Shown in pieces: positions 6,797 through 15,579 of a DNA stretch of 64,000 bases. The DNA is from Micromonospora sp. CB01531. Lineage in GTDB: Bacteria > Actinomycetota > Actinomycetes > Mycobacteriales > Micromonosporaceae. The position numbers and the translations under genes were made by a program. The stretch covers positions 1-64,000 of the forward strand of contig NZ_LWLS01000069.1 in the NCBI RefSeq assembly GCF_001905095.1, read 5' to 3'. Within the stretch, counting starts at the first letter, position 1, and each line of letters opens with the position of its first letter. The notes under the pieces are model-generated. The model worked only from the letters and a program-made list of their open reading frames with translations. It searched no databases and had not been told where the DNA came from.

Positions 6797-8602
6797 TCAG
6801 GTCGGGTCGGCGACCGGCGCCACCGGGCCGGCGGTGCCGGCGTGCGGGCCGGTGGCGGCCTTCGGCTTGGCGTCGACGCCCGCCTCGGCGCGCTGCTGCC
6901 CGGTGATCGGCGTGGGCGCGCCGGTCAGCGGGTCGAAGCCACCCCGGGTCTTCGGGAAGGCGATGACCTCGCGGATCGAGTCGGCGCCGGCCAGCAGCAT
7001 GCAGATCCGGTCCCAGCCGAAGGCGATGCCGCCGTGCGGCGGCGGGCCGTACTTGAACGCCTCCAGCAGGAAGCCGAACTTGTCCTGCGCCTCCTCCGGG
7101 GAGATGCCGAGCAGGTCGAAGACCCGCTGCTGCACGTCGCCCCGGTGGATACGGACGGAGCCGCCGCCGATCTCGTTGCCGTTGCAGACGATGTCGTACG
7201 CGTAGGCCAAGGCCCGGTCGGGCGCCTCCTCGAACCGGTCCACCCAGTCGGCGTTCGGCGAGGTGAACGGGTGGTGCACGGCTGTCCAGCCGCCCTCGTC
7301 GGTGCGCTCGAACATCGGCGCGTCGACCACCCAGCAGAACGCCCAGGCGGTCTCGTCGATCAGGTTGGCCCGCTTGGCGATCTCGATCCGGGCGGCACCC
7401 AGCAGCTCCTGCGCCTCGCGGGTGTTGGTGCTGGCGGCGAAGAAGACGGCGTCGCCCGGCTTGGCGCCGACCGCGTCGGCCAGCCCGGCCAGGTGCGCCT
7501 CGGAGAGGTTCTTGGCCACCGGGCCGCGCGCCTCGCCGGTCTCCGCGTCGAGCACCACGTACGCGAGGCCGCGGGCGCCGCGCGCCTTGGCCCAGTCCTG
7601 CCAGCCGTCCAGCTCCTTGCGGCTCTGCGCCGCACCGCCCGGCATCACCACCGCGCCGACGTAGCCGCCCGCGTCGATGGCGCCGGCGAACACCCGGAAC
7701 TCGGTGCCGCGCAGGTAGTCGGTCAGCTCGGTCAGCTCGACGCCGTAGCGCAGGTCCGGCTTGTCCGAGCCGTACCGGGACATGGCGTCGTGCCAGGTGA
7801 TCCGCGGGATGGGCCGGGAGATCTCGTGGCCGGCCAGGTCCGACCAGAGCGCCGAGACGATCGCCTCGCCGAGCTCGATGACGTCGTCCTCGGTGACGAA
7901 GGACATCTCGATGTCGAGCTGGGTGAACTCCGGCTGCCGGTCGGCGCGGAAGTCCTCGTCCCGGTAGCAGCGGGCGATCTGGTAGTACCGCTCCATCCCG
8001 CCGACCATGAGCAGCTGCTTGAACAGCTGCGGTGACTGCGGCAGCGCGTACCAGCTGCCGGGCTGGAGGCGGACGGGGACCAGGAAGTCGCGGGCGCCCT
8101 CGGGGGTGGAGCGGGTCAGGGTGGGGGTCTCGATCTCCAGGAAGTCCCGCTCGTTCAGCACGCTGCGGGCGAGCTGGTTGGCCCGCGAGCGCAGCCGCAT
8201 CGCCCTGGCCGGGCCGCTGCGGCGCAGGTCCAGGTAGCGGTACTTGAGCCGGATGTCGTCGCCGGCCTCGATCTGGTCGTCCACCGGCAGCGGCAGCGGG
8301 GCGGCCTCGGAGAGCACCTCCAGCTCGCTCGCGGTCACCTCGACCTCGCCGGTGGGCAGGTCCGGGTTCTCGTTGCCCGCGGGGCGGCGGGTCACCTCGC
8401 CGGTGACCTTCACGCAGAACTCGTTGCGCAGCGCGTGCGCGTCCTCCTCCCGGAAGACCACCTGGACCACGCCGGAGCCGTCGCGCAGGTCGACGAAGAT
8501 GACACCACCGTGGTCGCGCCGGCGGGCCACCCACCCGGCGAGCGTCACCGTCGAGCCGGCGTCCGCGGCGCGCAGGCTTCCGGCGTTGTGGGTACGGATC
8601 AC
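6797..8602 (-). CDS. aspS: Aspartyl-tRNA synthetase
   Basis: 601 residues, normal for a bacterial-type AspRS with the GAD insertion domain. An OB-fold anticodon-binding domain comes first (TVTLAGWVARRRDHGGVIFVDLRDGSGVVQVVF). Then come the class II motif 1 region (ANQLARSVLNERDFLEIETPTL), motif 2 (RCYRDEDFRADRQPEFTQLDIEMSF, with ATP-contacting Arg) and C-terminal motif 3 (PHGGIAFGWDRICMLL). GTG at 8602, behind AGGAG, is chosen over longer frames. The C-terminus carries an extra Ala/Pro/Lys-rich tail of about 30 residues. It charges tRNA-Asp in the cytoplasm. Confidence 0.97.
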   Translation of the reverse strand: MIRTHNAGSLRAADAGSTVTLAGWVARRRDHGGVIFVDLRDGSGVVQVVFREEDAHALRNEFCVKVTGEVTRRPAGNENPDLPTGEVEVTASELEVLSEAAPLPLPVDDQIEAGDDIRLKYRYLDLRRSGPARAMRLRSRANQLARSVLNERDFLEIETPTLTRSTPEGARDFLVPVRLQPGSWYALPQSPQLFKQLLMVGGMERYYQIARCYRDEDFRADRQPEFTQLDIEMSFVTEDDVIELGEAIVSALWSDLAGHEISRPIPRITWHDAMSRYGSDKPDLRYGVELTELTDYLRGTEFRVFAGAIDAGGYVGAVVMPGGAAQSRKELDGWQDWAKARGARGLAYVVLDAETGEARGPVAKNLSEAHLAGLADAVGAKPGDAVFFAASTNTREAQELLGAARIEIAKRANLIDETAWAFCWVVDAPMFERTDEGGWTAVHHPFTSPNADWVDRFEEAPDRALAYAYDIVCNGNEIGGGSVRIHRGDVQQRVFDLLGISPEEAQDKFGFLLEAFKYGPPPHGGIAFGWDRICMLLAGADSIREVIAFPKTRGGFDPLTGAPTPITGQQRAEAGVDAKPKAATGPHAGTAGPVAPVADPT

Positions 8603-8749
8603 GGCTTGCGTCTCCTCATCTGCGGTACACGTCTGCTCCCCGCATTCTGTCAGGGCGCCCCGCCCCCCACCGCCACCGGGCGCGGTTGCGGGCCGGGGAA
8701 GGGCCCTTTCCCGACGCGGGTGCCCGCCCCGCACGCCCCGACCCGAGAC

Positions 8750-8790
8750 GCGGAGAGCGGGCCGCCGGAGGCCGGCGACCCGCTCTGCGC
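8750..8790 (-). terminator. Stem-loop terminator after the secreted protease
   Basis: GCGGAGAGCGGG (8750-8761) pairs with CCCGCTCTGCGC (8779-8790) with one mismatch around a GC-rich loop, just past the protease stop at 8805. Confidence 0.65.
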
Positions 8791-8804
8791 GGTGTCCGTC
8801 AGGG

Positions 8805-9860
8805 TCAGATGATGCTGACGCCGTAGACGCTCATCGGCTCGGTGACCGGCTGGAAGTAGGTCGTGCCGCCGGTGCGGCAGTTGCCGCTGCCACCGGAGGT
8901 GAGACCGACGGCGCTGCTGCCGCTGAACAGCGAGCCGCCGCTGTCGCCGGGCTCGGCGCAGACGTTGGTGCGGATCAGGCCGGAAACGCTGCCCTCGGCG
9001 TAGTTGACGGTGGCGTTCGTCGCCTGGACGCTGCCGCCCCACAGGCCGGTGGTGCTGCCGGAGCGGGTCACGCTCATGCCGACGTACGCGTTGGCGGCGC
9101 CGGTGACGTCCCGGTAGGTGCCGTTCCACAGGTAGACGTTGCCGGCCGCGTTGGCAGAGTTGCTGTGCCGGACGATGCCGTAGTCGTTGCCCGGGAAGCT
9201 GGTGCCCGCGCGGGTGCCGAGGACGGTGGTCTGGCCGGAGTTCGAGTACCAGGTCGAGGCGATGTTGGTGCAGTGGCCGGCGGTCAGGAAGTAGGTGGTG
9301 CCGGAGCTGCTGCGGACGTTGAAGCCGAGCGAGCAGCGGCCGCCGCCGGCGGCGTAGATCGCCTGACCGCCGGAGATCCGGGTGCTCAGCACGCCGGGCT
9401 CGGCCTCGATCCGGACCGTCCCGCCGGTACGCGCGGCGGCGGCCTTGACCCGCTCCAGCTTGGCGCCGGTGACGGTGCTGTCGACCGAGACGACGACCTG
9501 GTTGGTGGCCGCGTCGACCCACCAGGCGGTGCCCGGGATCTTGGCGGACCGCTCCAGCTCGGCGGTGGCCGCCTTGAGCTTGTCGGCGCCGCGGGTGACG
9601 AGCTTCGGGGTGGCGCCGGCGGCGCGGACCTGGCGCGCGGCCGCGGCGTCGGTCACCGCGATGACCATCTTGCCGCTGCCGTCGGCGTACGTGCCGGCGG
9701 CGTGGTCGCCGAGCTTGGCGACGAGCGCGGCGGCGGCGTCCGGGGACGCGGGCGTGGCGGGGGCGGCCTGGGCGGGTGCGCCGAGGAGCGAGCCCGTGAC
9801 CAGGGTGCCGGCCACGGCGACGGCAGCGGCGCGAAGGAGCGAGGACCTCGTGGGTCGCAT
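8805..9860 (-). CDS. Secreted chymotrypsin-like serine protease (S1E, streptogrisin type)
   Basis: 351 residues with a Sec signal peptide (MRPTRSSLLRAAAVAVAGTL, cleavage near APAQA, about residue 32), a pro-region of about 130 residues and a mature S1 protease. The catalytic triad is visible: His196 in TAGHC, Asp226 in GNDYGIV and Ser307 in GDSGGS. Cys176/Cys197 and Cys301 with a later Cys form the disulfides typical of streptogrisin/alpha-lytic protease. The pro-domain acts as a folding chaperone in this family. The start is fixed by GGAGG seven bases before ATG 9860. The gene is followed by a terminator and stands alone. Confidence 0.95.
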   Translation of the reverse strand: MRPTRSSLLRAAAVAVAGTLVTGSLLGAPAQAAPATPASPDAAAALVAKLGDHAAGTYADGSGKMVIAVTDAAAARQVRAAGATPKLVTRGADKLKAATAELERSAKIPGTAWWVDAATNQVVVSVDSTVTGAKLERVKAAAARTGGTVRIEAEPGVLSTRISGGQAIYAAGGGRCSLGFNVRSSSGTTYFLTAGHCTNIASTWYSNSGQTTVLGTRAGTSFPGNDYGIVRHSNSANAAGNVYLWNGTYRDVTGAANAYVGMSVTRSGSTTGLWGGSVQATNATVNYAEGSVSGLIRTNVCAEPGDSGGSLFSGSSAVGLTSGGSGNCRTGGTTYFQPVTEPMSVYGVSII

Positions 9861-10104
9861 GTAACAACCTCCAAGGAGGGGTGACGGACGCCGTCATACG
9901 GACGCGCCCGAGGACAACCCGGCCGACCTGGGGGAACCGGCCGAGTGACCAAAGTATTCACATATTTAAGATCCTGCGCAAGGTGGCACTTTGCCCGAAT
10001 TGGCCCGCCCAAAAAGCAACCAGTACGCAACATTGTGGACACAGAGCGTCGTCTATACCATCGGGCCACCGCAGCACGCCGGCACCCGTGATCCGGAGGC
10101 CACC
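9861..10104. promoter_or_regulatory. Divergent promoter region, AT-rich core
   Basis: This 244-bp space separates the divergent protease and SGNH hydrolase. Around 9950-10040 it is clearly AT-richer than its surroundings. On the minus strand TTGCGC (9976-9981) and AATACT (9953-9958) are spaced by 17 bp and could be the protease promoter. No clear operator was seen. Confidence 0.35.
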
Positions 10105-10934
10105 ATGACCCTCGTCCGACGCGCGCTGGCGCCACCGTCGCCAGCGCCACCGCCCTCGTCCTGCTCGCCGCCACCCCCGTCGCCGCCGCCACCCCGCCAC
10201 CGAACTCGATGGCCACCCTGGGCGACTCGATCACCCGCGGCTTCAACGCCTGCGGCTGGTACGTCGACTGCACCGCACGGTCGTTCAGCACCGGCGACGA
10301 CACCGGGGTGAACAGCCACTACCTGCGGATCCGCGCAGTCAACCCGGCCATCCAGGGTCGCAACCTCAACGACGCGAAGACCGGCGCCAGGTCCGCCGAC
10401 ATGTACGGCCAGGCGGGCACCGCGGTCGGTCAGGGCGTCGATTACGTCACCATGCTCATCGGCGCCAACGACGCCTGCACCAGCTCGGAGTCCACCATGA
10501 CCCCGGTGGCCACCTTCCGGGCCAACATCGACAGCGCCCTCAACCGGCTCAAGGCCGGCCTGCCGAACGCCCGGGTCGCCGTGCTCAGCATCCCGGACAT
10601 CCACCGGCTCTGGTACGTCGGCAAGGACAGCGGCAGCGCCCGCAGCGCCTGGTCGGCCTTCGGGATCTGCCAGTCCATGCTGGCCAACCCGACCTCGACC
10701 GCCCAGGCCGACGTGGACCGGCGGGCCCGGGTTCGGCAGCGGGTGATCGACTACAACACCCAGCTCACCCAGGCCTGCGCCGCGTACGGGGCGAACTGCG
10801 ACTTCGACGACAACGCCGTGTTCAACTACCCGTTCGTGTTGAGCCAGGTCTCCGGCTGGGACTACTTCCACCCGAACACCAGCGGGCAGGCGGTGCTCGC
10901 CAGCGTCTCGTACGCCAACGGCTTCGGCTGGTAG
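10105..10934 (+). pseudogene. Secreted SGNH/GDSL hydrolase with an apparent one-base deletion in the signal peptide
   Basis: The main frame (ATG 10209 to TAG 10934) encodes an SGNH hydrolase: block I MATLGDSITRGFN (nucleophile Ser), IGANDAC (block III Asn) and DYFHPNTSGQ near the end (Asp/His of the triad). No start with a Shine-Dalgarno exists in that frame. An ATG at 10105 with GGAGG five bases upstream begins MTLVRRALA. If one base were added near 10128-10131, this would read straight into ...ATVASATALVLLAATPVAAATPPPN and the enzyme, an ideal signal peptide. Either a real frameshift that abolishes secretion or a sequencing slip. Family esterases/lipases act outside the cell. Confidence 0.8.
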
Positions 10935-10947
10935 TCCCTCCCCCGGC

Positions 10948-10984
10948 CCGGCGCGCGGCCCGTCCGGTGGTCCGCGCGCCGGGT
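10948..10984. terminator. Bidirectional terminator, 12-bp perfect stem
   Basis: CCCGGCGCGCGG (10948-10959) and CCGCGCGCCGGG (10973-10984) lie between the convergent SGNH hydrolase and HxlR genes. Confidence 0.75.
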
Positions 10985-10990
10985 CACGCC

Positions 10991-11464
10991 TCAGCTCCGG
11001 CGGCGCGCCCCCGGCCCGGGGCGGGGTAGCACGTCACGCGGTTCAGTCACCTCGTGTCCCTCGGCGCAACGCATTGCGACCCGGACCTCGGCGTCGCAGT
11101 CCCGATGGGTGACGGTCAGCGGCGAACCGTCCGGATCGGCCAGGTAGCGGTCGCCCCAACCGAGCACCGCCACCAGCACCGGCCACAGGTCGAGCCCCTT
11201 GTCGGTGAGCCGGTACTCGTGCCGCATCCGGCTGCCCGGCTCCCGGTACGGCACCCGGCGCAGCACCCCCTGCTCGACCAGCATGGCGAGCCGGTTGGTG
11301 AGCACCTGCCGGGGAATGCCGGTGCGGACCCGCATGTCGTCGAAGCGGCGTACGCCGTTGAAGACCTCGCGGAGGACGACCAGCGTCCACCGCTCGCCGA
11401 GGATGGCCATCGCGCGGGCGATGGTGCAGTTCTCCACCGACCAGTCCAGTGCCGCGGGTCTCAT
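10991..11464 (-). CDS. HxlR-family winged-helix transcriptional regulator
   Basis: 157 residues. The HxlR core is clear: NCTIARAMAILGERWTLVVLREVFNGVRRFDDM, then IPRQVLTNRLAMLVEQGVLRRVPY (recognition helix) and the wing RHEYRLTDKGLDLWPVL. It contains the Cys near the N-terminus (ENC) that is often the redox or electrophile sensor in HxlR proteins. ATG 11464 is chosen because it starts just before the conserved core. It is divergent from the thioesterase at 11521 with a 56-bp space, so it is the likely regulator of that gene and of itself. Confidence 0.9.
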   Translation of the reverse strand: MRPAALDWSVENCTIARAMAILGERWTLVVLREVFNGVRRFDDMRVRTGIPRQVLTNRLAMLVEQGVLRRVPYREPGSRMRHEYRLTDKGLDLWPVLVAVLGWGDRYLADPDGSPLTVTHRDCDAEVRVAMRCAEGHEVTEPRDVLPRPGPGARRRS

Positions 11465-11520
11465 GCCGACCAGGCTAGGTCTGATTGACAGACTCAGCAA
11501 CGCGCTGCGAGGCTGGGTCC

Positions 11521-12030
11521 ATGACACAGACGCAGGACCGCAGCCGCACCTTCTCCTGGTCCGACCCGCTGGCCGGAGCCGCGCACGTCGGTCAGCGCAG
11601 CGGCCTGGAACTGCTGCGCGCGATGATCGCCGGGGAGCTGGCTGCGCCGCCGATCATGCACCTGATCGACATGGCCCGGATGGCGGCGGACGAGGGCCGG
11701 GTCACCGTCGAGCTGGTGCCGCAGGAGTTCCACTACAACCCGCTCGGCACCGTGCACGGTGGAGTCATCTCCACCCTCCTCGACACCGCCGCCGGGTGTG
11801 CCGTCCACAGCACGTTGCCGGCCGGCGTCGGCTACACCTCGCTCGACCTGAACGTGAAGTTCCTCCGGCCGGTCACGGTCGACAGCGGCCGGCTGCGCTG
11901 CGCGGGCACCGTGCTCCAGCGCGGCCGGCGTACCGCCCTGGCCGAGGCGCGCCTGACCGACACGAAGGACCGCCTCATCGCCCACGCCACGTCGTCCTGC
12001 CTGCTCTTCCCGCTCGACGCCCCCGTCTGA
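11521..12030 (+). CDS. PaaI-type hotdog-fold thioesterase
   Basis: 169 residues with the hotdog motif YNPLGTVHGGVISTLLDTAAGCAVHSTL (HGG loop and catalytic acidic residue on the long helix), followed by YTSLDLNVKFLRPV. These enzymes hydrolyse aromatic or medium-chain acyl-CoA thioesters. Start ATG 11521 gives MTQTQDRSRTFSWSDPLAG. A longer in-frame start at 11485 would run into the HxlR promoter. It is divergent from the HxlR gene, suggesting induction by an aromatic or electrophilic compound. Confidence 0.88.
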   Translation: MTQTQDRSRTFSWSDPLAGAAHVGQRSGLELLRAMIAGELAAPPIMHLIDMARMAADEGRVTVELVPQEFHYNPLGTVHGGVISTLLDTAAGCAVHSTLPAGVGYTSLDLNVKFLRPVTVDSGRLRCAGTVLQRGRRTALAEARLTDTKDRLIAHATSSCLLFPLDAPV

Positions 12031-12076
12031 CCCGGCGGGCACACCCATCCGCGCCGCCTCGCCCGCGCGCGCCGCC

Positions 12077-12140
12077 GCCATGGCCACTCTTTCCCGGAAA
12101 GGGTGGCCATGGCCCTCGGCATGAGCCCTCTTTCCCGGAA
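12077..12140. repeat. CTTTCCCGGAAAG-type palindromes between convergent genes
   Basis: The first copy (12077-12113) is an 18-bp stem with one G-T pair around a single central base, core CTCTTTCCCGGAAAGGG. A second, shorter copy of the same core (CTCTTTCCCGGAAAA) follows at about 12127-12141. The pair lies between the thioesterase and desaturase 3' ends. Probably terminator-like, and part of a dispersed family (see 32716-32773). Confidence 0.7.
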
Positions 12141-12214
12141 AATGCGACCTCGTCGAGGCGAGGCGGGGCGGCAGGGCGAGGCGGGCGGGGAAGGGGCAGC
12201 GGGCGGGCGTGGGG

Positions 12215-13150
12215 TCAGCGGGCGAGGGTGAGACGGGCGGCGCGGGCGGCGCGCTTCTCCTCGAAGCGGGCCGCCTGGACCTCCAGGGTGTCGAGGTGGG
12301 CGGCGATCTGGTCGCGGGCGGCCTCGCCGTCGGCGTCCAGCCCGGTCGCCTCGAAGAGGTTCCACTGCCGCAACACCGGAACGACCACCTCGTCCCGGTG
12401 CTGGCGCAGGTCGTAGATGCCGGCCAGGGCGATCGCCACCGACTTGCGGGCGAAGCCGTCGATGCCGACGCCCGGCATCTGGAAGTCGGCCAGCACGTCC
12501 GCGACCGCCCGCATGGCCTGGCTCGGTGCCAGCTCGAAGGCCGCGCCGAGCAGGTTGCGGTAGAAGACCATGTGCAGGTTCTCGTCGGCCGCCACCCGGG
12601 CCAGCAGCGCCTCGCAGGTCGGGTCACCGGTGGCCCGACCGGTGTTGCGGTGCGAGATGCGGGTGGCCAGCTCCTGGAACGAGACGTACGCGAGCGAGTG
12701 GAGCACCTCGTCGTCGTGCGTGTTGCGGTAGCCGGCCGACATGTGCACCATCCGGGCCCGCTCCAGCGCCACCGGGTCGACCGCCCGGGTCACCGTGAGG
12801 TAGTCCCGGATGGCAGTGCCGTGCCGCCCCTCCTCGGCGGTCCACCGGTGCACCCAGGTGCCCCACGCGCCGTCCCGGCCGAAGAGGGTGGCGATCTCGT
12901 GGTGGTAGGAGGGCAGGTTGTCCTCGGTGAGCAGGTTGACGATCAGCGCGGTCCGGGCCACCTCAGGCAGCGTGGAGTCCGTCTCCGCCCACGGTTCCCC
13001 GCCGAGCGGGCCGTCGAAGGTACGCCCCTCGCTCCACGGCACGTACTCGTGCGGGAACCATTCCTTCGCCAGCGACAGGTGCCGGTCGAGGTTCTTCTCC
13101 ACCACGGGTTCGAGTTCGTGGAGGAGGGCGGTCTGGCTGAGCACGGTCAC
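12215..13150 (-). CDS. Acyl-[ACP] desaturase (ferritin-like di-iron)
   Basis: 311 residues of the soluble stearoyl-ACP desaturase family, which uses a di-iron centre, O2 and ferredoxin to insert a cis double bond into an acyl chain. The iron-ligand motifs EEGRH (about residue 105) and DENLH (about residue 190) are both present, with additional Glu ligands in LTEDNLPSYHHEI and SFQELATRISHR. Start is GTG 13150 behind AGGGAG. The Shine-Dalgarno overlaps one arm of a perfect 31-bp palindrome, so expression is almost certainly operator-controlled. Role: membrane-lipid unsaturation. Confidence 0.92.
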   Translation of the reverse strand: MTVLSQTALLHELEPVVEKNLDRHLSLAKEWFPHEYVPWSEGRTFDGPLGGEPWAETDSTLPEVARTALIVNLLTEDNLPSYHHEIATLFGRDGAWGTWVHRWTAEEGRHGTAIRDYLTVTRAVDPVALERARMVHMSAGYRNTHDDEVLHSLAYVSFQELATRISHRNTGRATGDPTCEALLARVAADENLHMVFYRNLLGAAFELAPSQAMRAVADVLADFQMPGVGIDGFARKSVAIALAGIYDLRQHRDEVVVPVLRQWNLFEATGLDADGEAARDQIAAHLDTLEVQAARFEEKRAARAARLTLAR

Positions 13151-13159
13151 GAGGTTCTC

Positions 13160-13190
13160 CCTACGGTGGCGTAACTTACGCCACCGTAGG
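13160..13190. promoter_or_regulatory. 31-bp perfect palindrome upstream of the desaturase
   Basis: CCTACGGTGGCGTAA (13160-13174), a central C, then its exact inverse (13176-13190). The core GTAACTTAC resembles TetR-family operators. It lies within 10-40 bp of the desaturase start and immediately behind the hisS stop codon. Confidence 0.8.
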
Positions 13191-13201
13191 TCGAAACCTC
13201 G

Positions 13202-14542
13202 TCAGGCGCCAGTCGGGGCGGGTCCGACCAGCGGCTTCAGGTCCGCCTGGGGCGGCATCCACTCGCCCGCCGCCGCGGCCACCTGCTCGCCCGAGCGGAT
13301 GTCCTTCACCTGGTCGCCCTCGGCGCCGGGGAACCAGACGTACGGGATGCCGCGCCGCTCGGCGTAGCGGATCTGCTTGCCGAACTTGGCGGCGCTGGGC
13401 GACACCTCCGTGGGGATGCCCCGGGAGCGCAGCGCCTCGGCGACCCGGTTGCTCGCCGGCCGCTCCTCCTCGGTGGTGACCGCGACCAGCACGCAGGTCG
13501 GCACGCTGCGGGAGACCGACAGCGCCTCCGCGCCGAAGAGCAGGCCGAGCAGCCGGGTCACCCCGATGGAGATGCCCACCCCGGGGAACCGGACGTTGCC
13601 CGAGCTGGCCAGGTTGTCGTACCGGCCGCCGGAGCAGACCGAACCGAACCGCTCGTAGCCGATCATCTGCGTCTCGTAGACCGTGCCGGTGTAGTAGTCC
13701 AGGCCGCGGGCGATGCGCAGGTCGGCGACGCAGAGGCCGGGCGAGTGCGCGGCGGCGGTCTCCACCACCGCGACCAGCTCCGCGATGCCCTCGTCCAGCA
13801 GCGGGTCGCTCACCCCGAGGGCGCGCACCGCGTCGGCGAACGAGCCGTCCGGCGCGGAGATCTCGGCCAGCGCCAGGACCGCCTTGGCCTGTGCCTCACT
13901 CGCCCCGGCGGTCTCCGCCAGCAGCTCGACCACCCGGGTCGGGCCGATCTTGTCGAGCTTGTCGACCGCGCGCAGCGCCGCCTCCGGGTCGGTCAGCCCG
14001 ATCCCCCGGTAGAAGCCCTCGCAGATCTTGCGGTTGTTGACCTGGATCCGCACGGGCGGGATCGGCAGCGAGCGCAGCGCGTCACCGATCACCAGCGGCA
14101 TCTCGGCCTCGTAGTGGGCCGGCAGGGTGTCCCGGTCGACGATGTCGATGTCGGCCTGGAGAAACTCGCGGTAGCGCCCCTCCTGCGGCCGCTCCCCCCG
14201 CCACACCTTCTGGATCTGGTAGCGGCGGAACGGGAACTGCAGCTTGCCGGCGTTCTCCAGCACGTACCGGGCGAACGGCACGGTCAGGTCGAAGTGCAGG
14301 CCGAGCGCGTCGTCGCTGGTCGCCCCCTCCGGGTCGGCCTGCAGCCGGCGCAGCACGTAGACCTCCTTGGAGGTCTCCCCCTTGCGCAGGAGCTGGTCCA
14401 GTGGCTCGACCGAGCGGGTCTCCAGCGGGGCGAAGCCGTACAGCTCGAAGGTGGCCCGGATCCGGTCGAGGACGAACTGCTCGACCATCCGCTGGGCGGG
14501 CGTCCACTCCGGGAAGCCGGAGATGGGCGTGGGCTTGCTCAT
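13202..14542 (-). CDS. hisS: Histidyl-tRNA synthetase
   Basis: 446 residues, a normal class IIa HisRS. Motif 1 region at the N-terminus (FPEWTPAQRMVEQFVLDRIR), motif 2 PFRRYQIQKVWRGERPQEGR, the histidine-specific motif GLDYYTGTVYE (HisA) and a C-terminal anticodon-binding domain (PTCVLVAVTTEEE onward). ATG 14542 has AAGGAG seven bases upstream. It charges tRNA-His. It lies downstream of an MBL-fold hydrolase on the same strand with a 57-bp gap, probably in one operon. Confidence 0.97.
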   Translation of the reverse strand: MSKPTPISGFPEWTPAQRMVEQFVLDRIRATFELYGFAPLETRSVEPLDQLLRKGETSKEVYVLRRLQADPEGATSDDALGLHFDLTVPFARYVLENAGKLQFPFRRYQIQKVWRGERPQEGRYREFLQADIDIVDRDTLPAHYEAEMPLVIGDALRSLPIPPVRIQVNNRKICEGFYRGIGLTDPEAALRAVDKLDKIGPTRVVELLAETAGASEAQAKAVLALAEISAPDGSFADAVRALGVSDPLLDEGIAELVAVVETAAAHSPGLCVADLRIARGLDYYTGTVYETQMIGYERFGSVCSGGRYDNLASSGNVRFPGVGISIGVTRLLGLLFGAEALSVSRSVPTCVLVAVTTEEERPASNRVAEALRSRGIPTEVSPSAAKFGKQIRYAERRGIPYVWFPGAEGDQVKDIRSGEQVAAAAGEWMPPQADLKPLVGPAPTGA

Positions 14543-14599
14543 GGCGTACTCCTTGAATCCGCGCCGACGGCTCGGTGCGGGCGTGGGCCGCGGCCGGGG

Positions 14600-15319
14600 C
14601 TACAGGCCGCGGGTGGGCACGGCCGGGCGCGCGGCGCCGGTCCCCGCCACCTCGATGAGGTACGGGTTGGTCGCGCGCTCGCGGCCGATGGTGGTCGCGG
14701 GGCCGTGGCCGGGCAGCACGACGGTGTCGTCGGCCAGCGGGAGGACCTTCTCCCGGAGGCTGGCCAGCATGCGGGGCATGCTGCCGCCCGGCAGGTCGGT
14801 GCGGCCGATCGAGCCGGCGAAGAGCACGTCACCGGAGAGGCAGATCTGCTCGGCCTCCCAGGGCGAGCCGGCGCCGGGCAGCCGGAACAGCACCGACCCG
14901 CCGGTATGGCCGGGCGCGTGGTCGACGGTGATCTCCAGGCCGGCGAGGCTGAGCGTGGCGCCGTCGGTCAGCTCGGCCACGTCCTCCGGCTCGGCGTACG
15001 GCAGCCGACCGCCGAAGAGCTGGGTGAGGTCCATGGAGAGCGCCTTGGCCGGGTCGGCGAGCAGCTCCCGGTCGTCCGGGTGGACGTAGGCGGGGATGCC
15101 CCGCGCGCCGCAGACCGGCGCCACGGAGAAGGTGTGGTCGAGGTGGCCGTGGGTGAGCAGCACGGCGGCCGGGTGCAGGCGGTGCTCGGCGAGCACGGCG
15201 TCGAGCCGGTCGAGCACCCCGATGCCGGGGTCGACCACCACGCACTGCTCCCCCGGCGCGGTCGCCACCACGTAGCAGTTGGTGCCGAAGGCGTCCGCGG
15301 GAAAGCCGGCCACGAGCAC
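14600..15319 (-). CDS. MBL-fold metal-dependent hydrolase (glyoxalase II-like)
   Basis: 239 residues with the metallo-beta-lactamase signature THGHLDHT at about residues 56-63 and further ligands in APGHTGGSV, SGDVLFAGSIGR and LPGHGPAT. This order is that of the glyoxalase II/YcbL branch. Likely a thioester (hydroxyacylglutathione- or mycothiol-type) hydrolase, but the substrate is not readable. GTG 15319 follows GGGGAG. It sits just upstream of hisS, a linkage also common in other actinomycetes. Confidence 0.88.
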   Translation of the reverse strand: MLVAGFPADAFGTNCYVVATAPGEQCVVVDPGIGVLDRLDAVLAEHRLHPAAVLLTHGHLDHTFSVAPVCGARGIPAYVHPDDRELLADPAKALSMDLTQLFGGRLPYAEPEDVAELTDGATLSLAGLEITVDHAPGHTGGSVLFRLPGAGSPWEAEQICLSGDVLFAGSIGRTDLPGGSMPRMLASLREKVLPLADDTVVLPGHGPATTIGRERATNPYLIEVAGTGAARPAVPTRGL

Positions 15320-15579
15320 GTCCGCTCCCCTTCCGTTCGAGTCGTCGTCCCCGTCAGCAGCCTAGTCGCCCCGGCCACCGGGTTCCGTCGACCCACTCGT
15401 CCCACCGACCCCGCCGGACCCACCGACAAACGTCTGATAGACCCCTGCCCCGACCTCGTACACCACTTTCCCAGTCGGTACCCGTACACTCTGGCGGGCG
15501 TGTGGCGTGGCGCACCTTCCGCCGGACGGCCGGACGGCGCCCCACGGGCGAGGACCAGGGTAGAGGAAGGGGAGCACGG

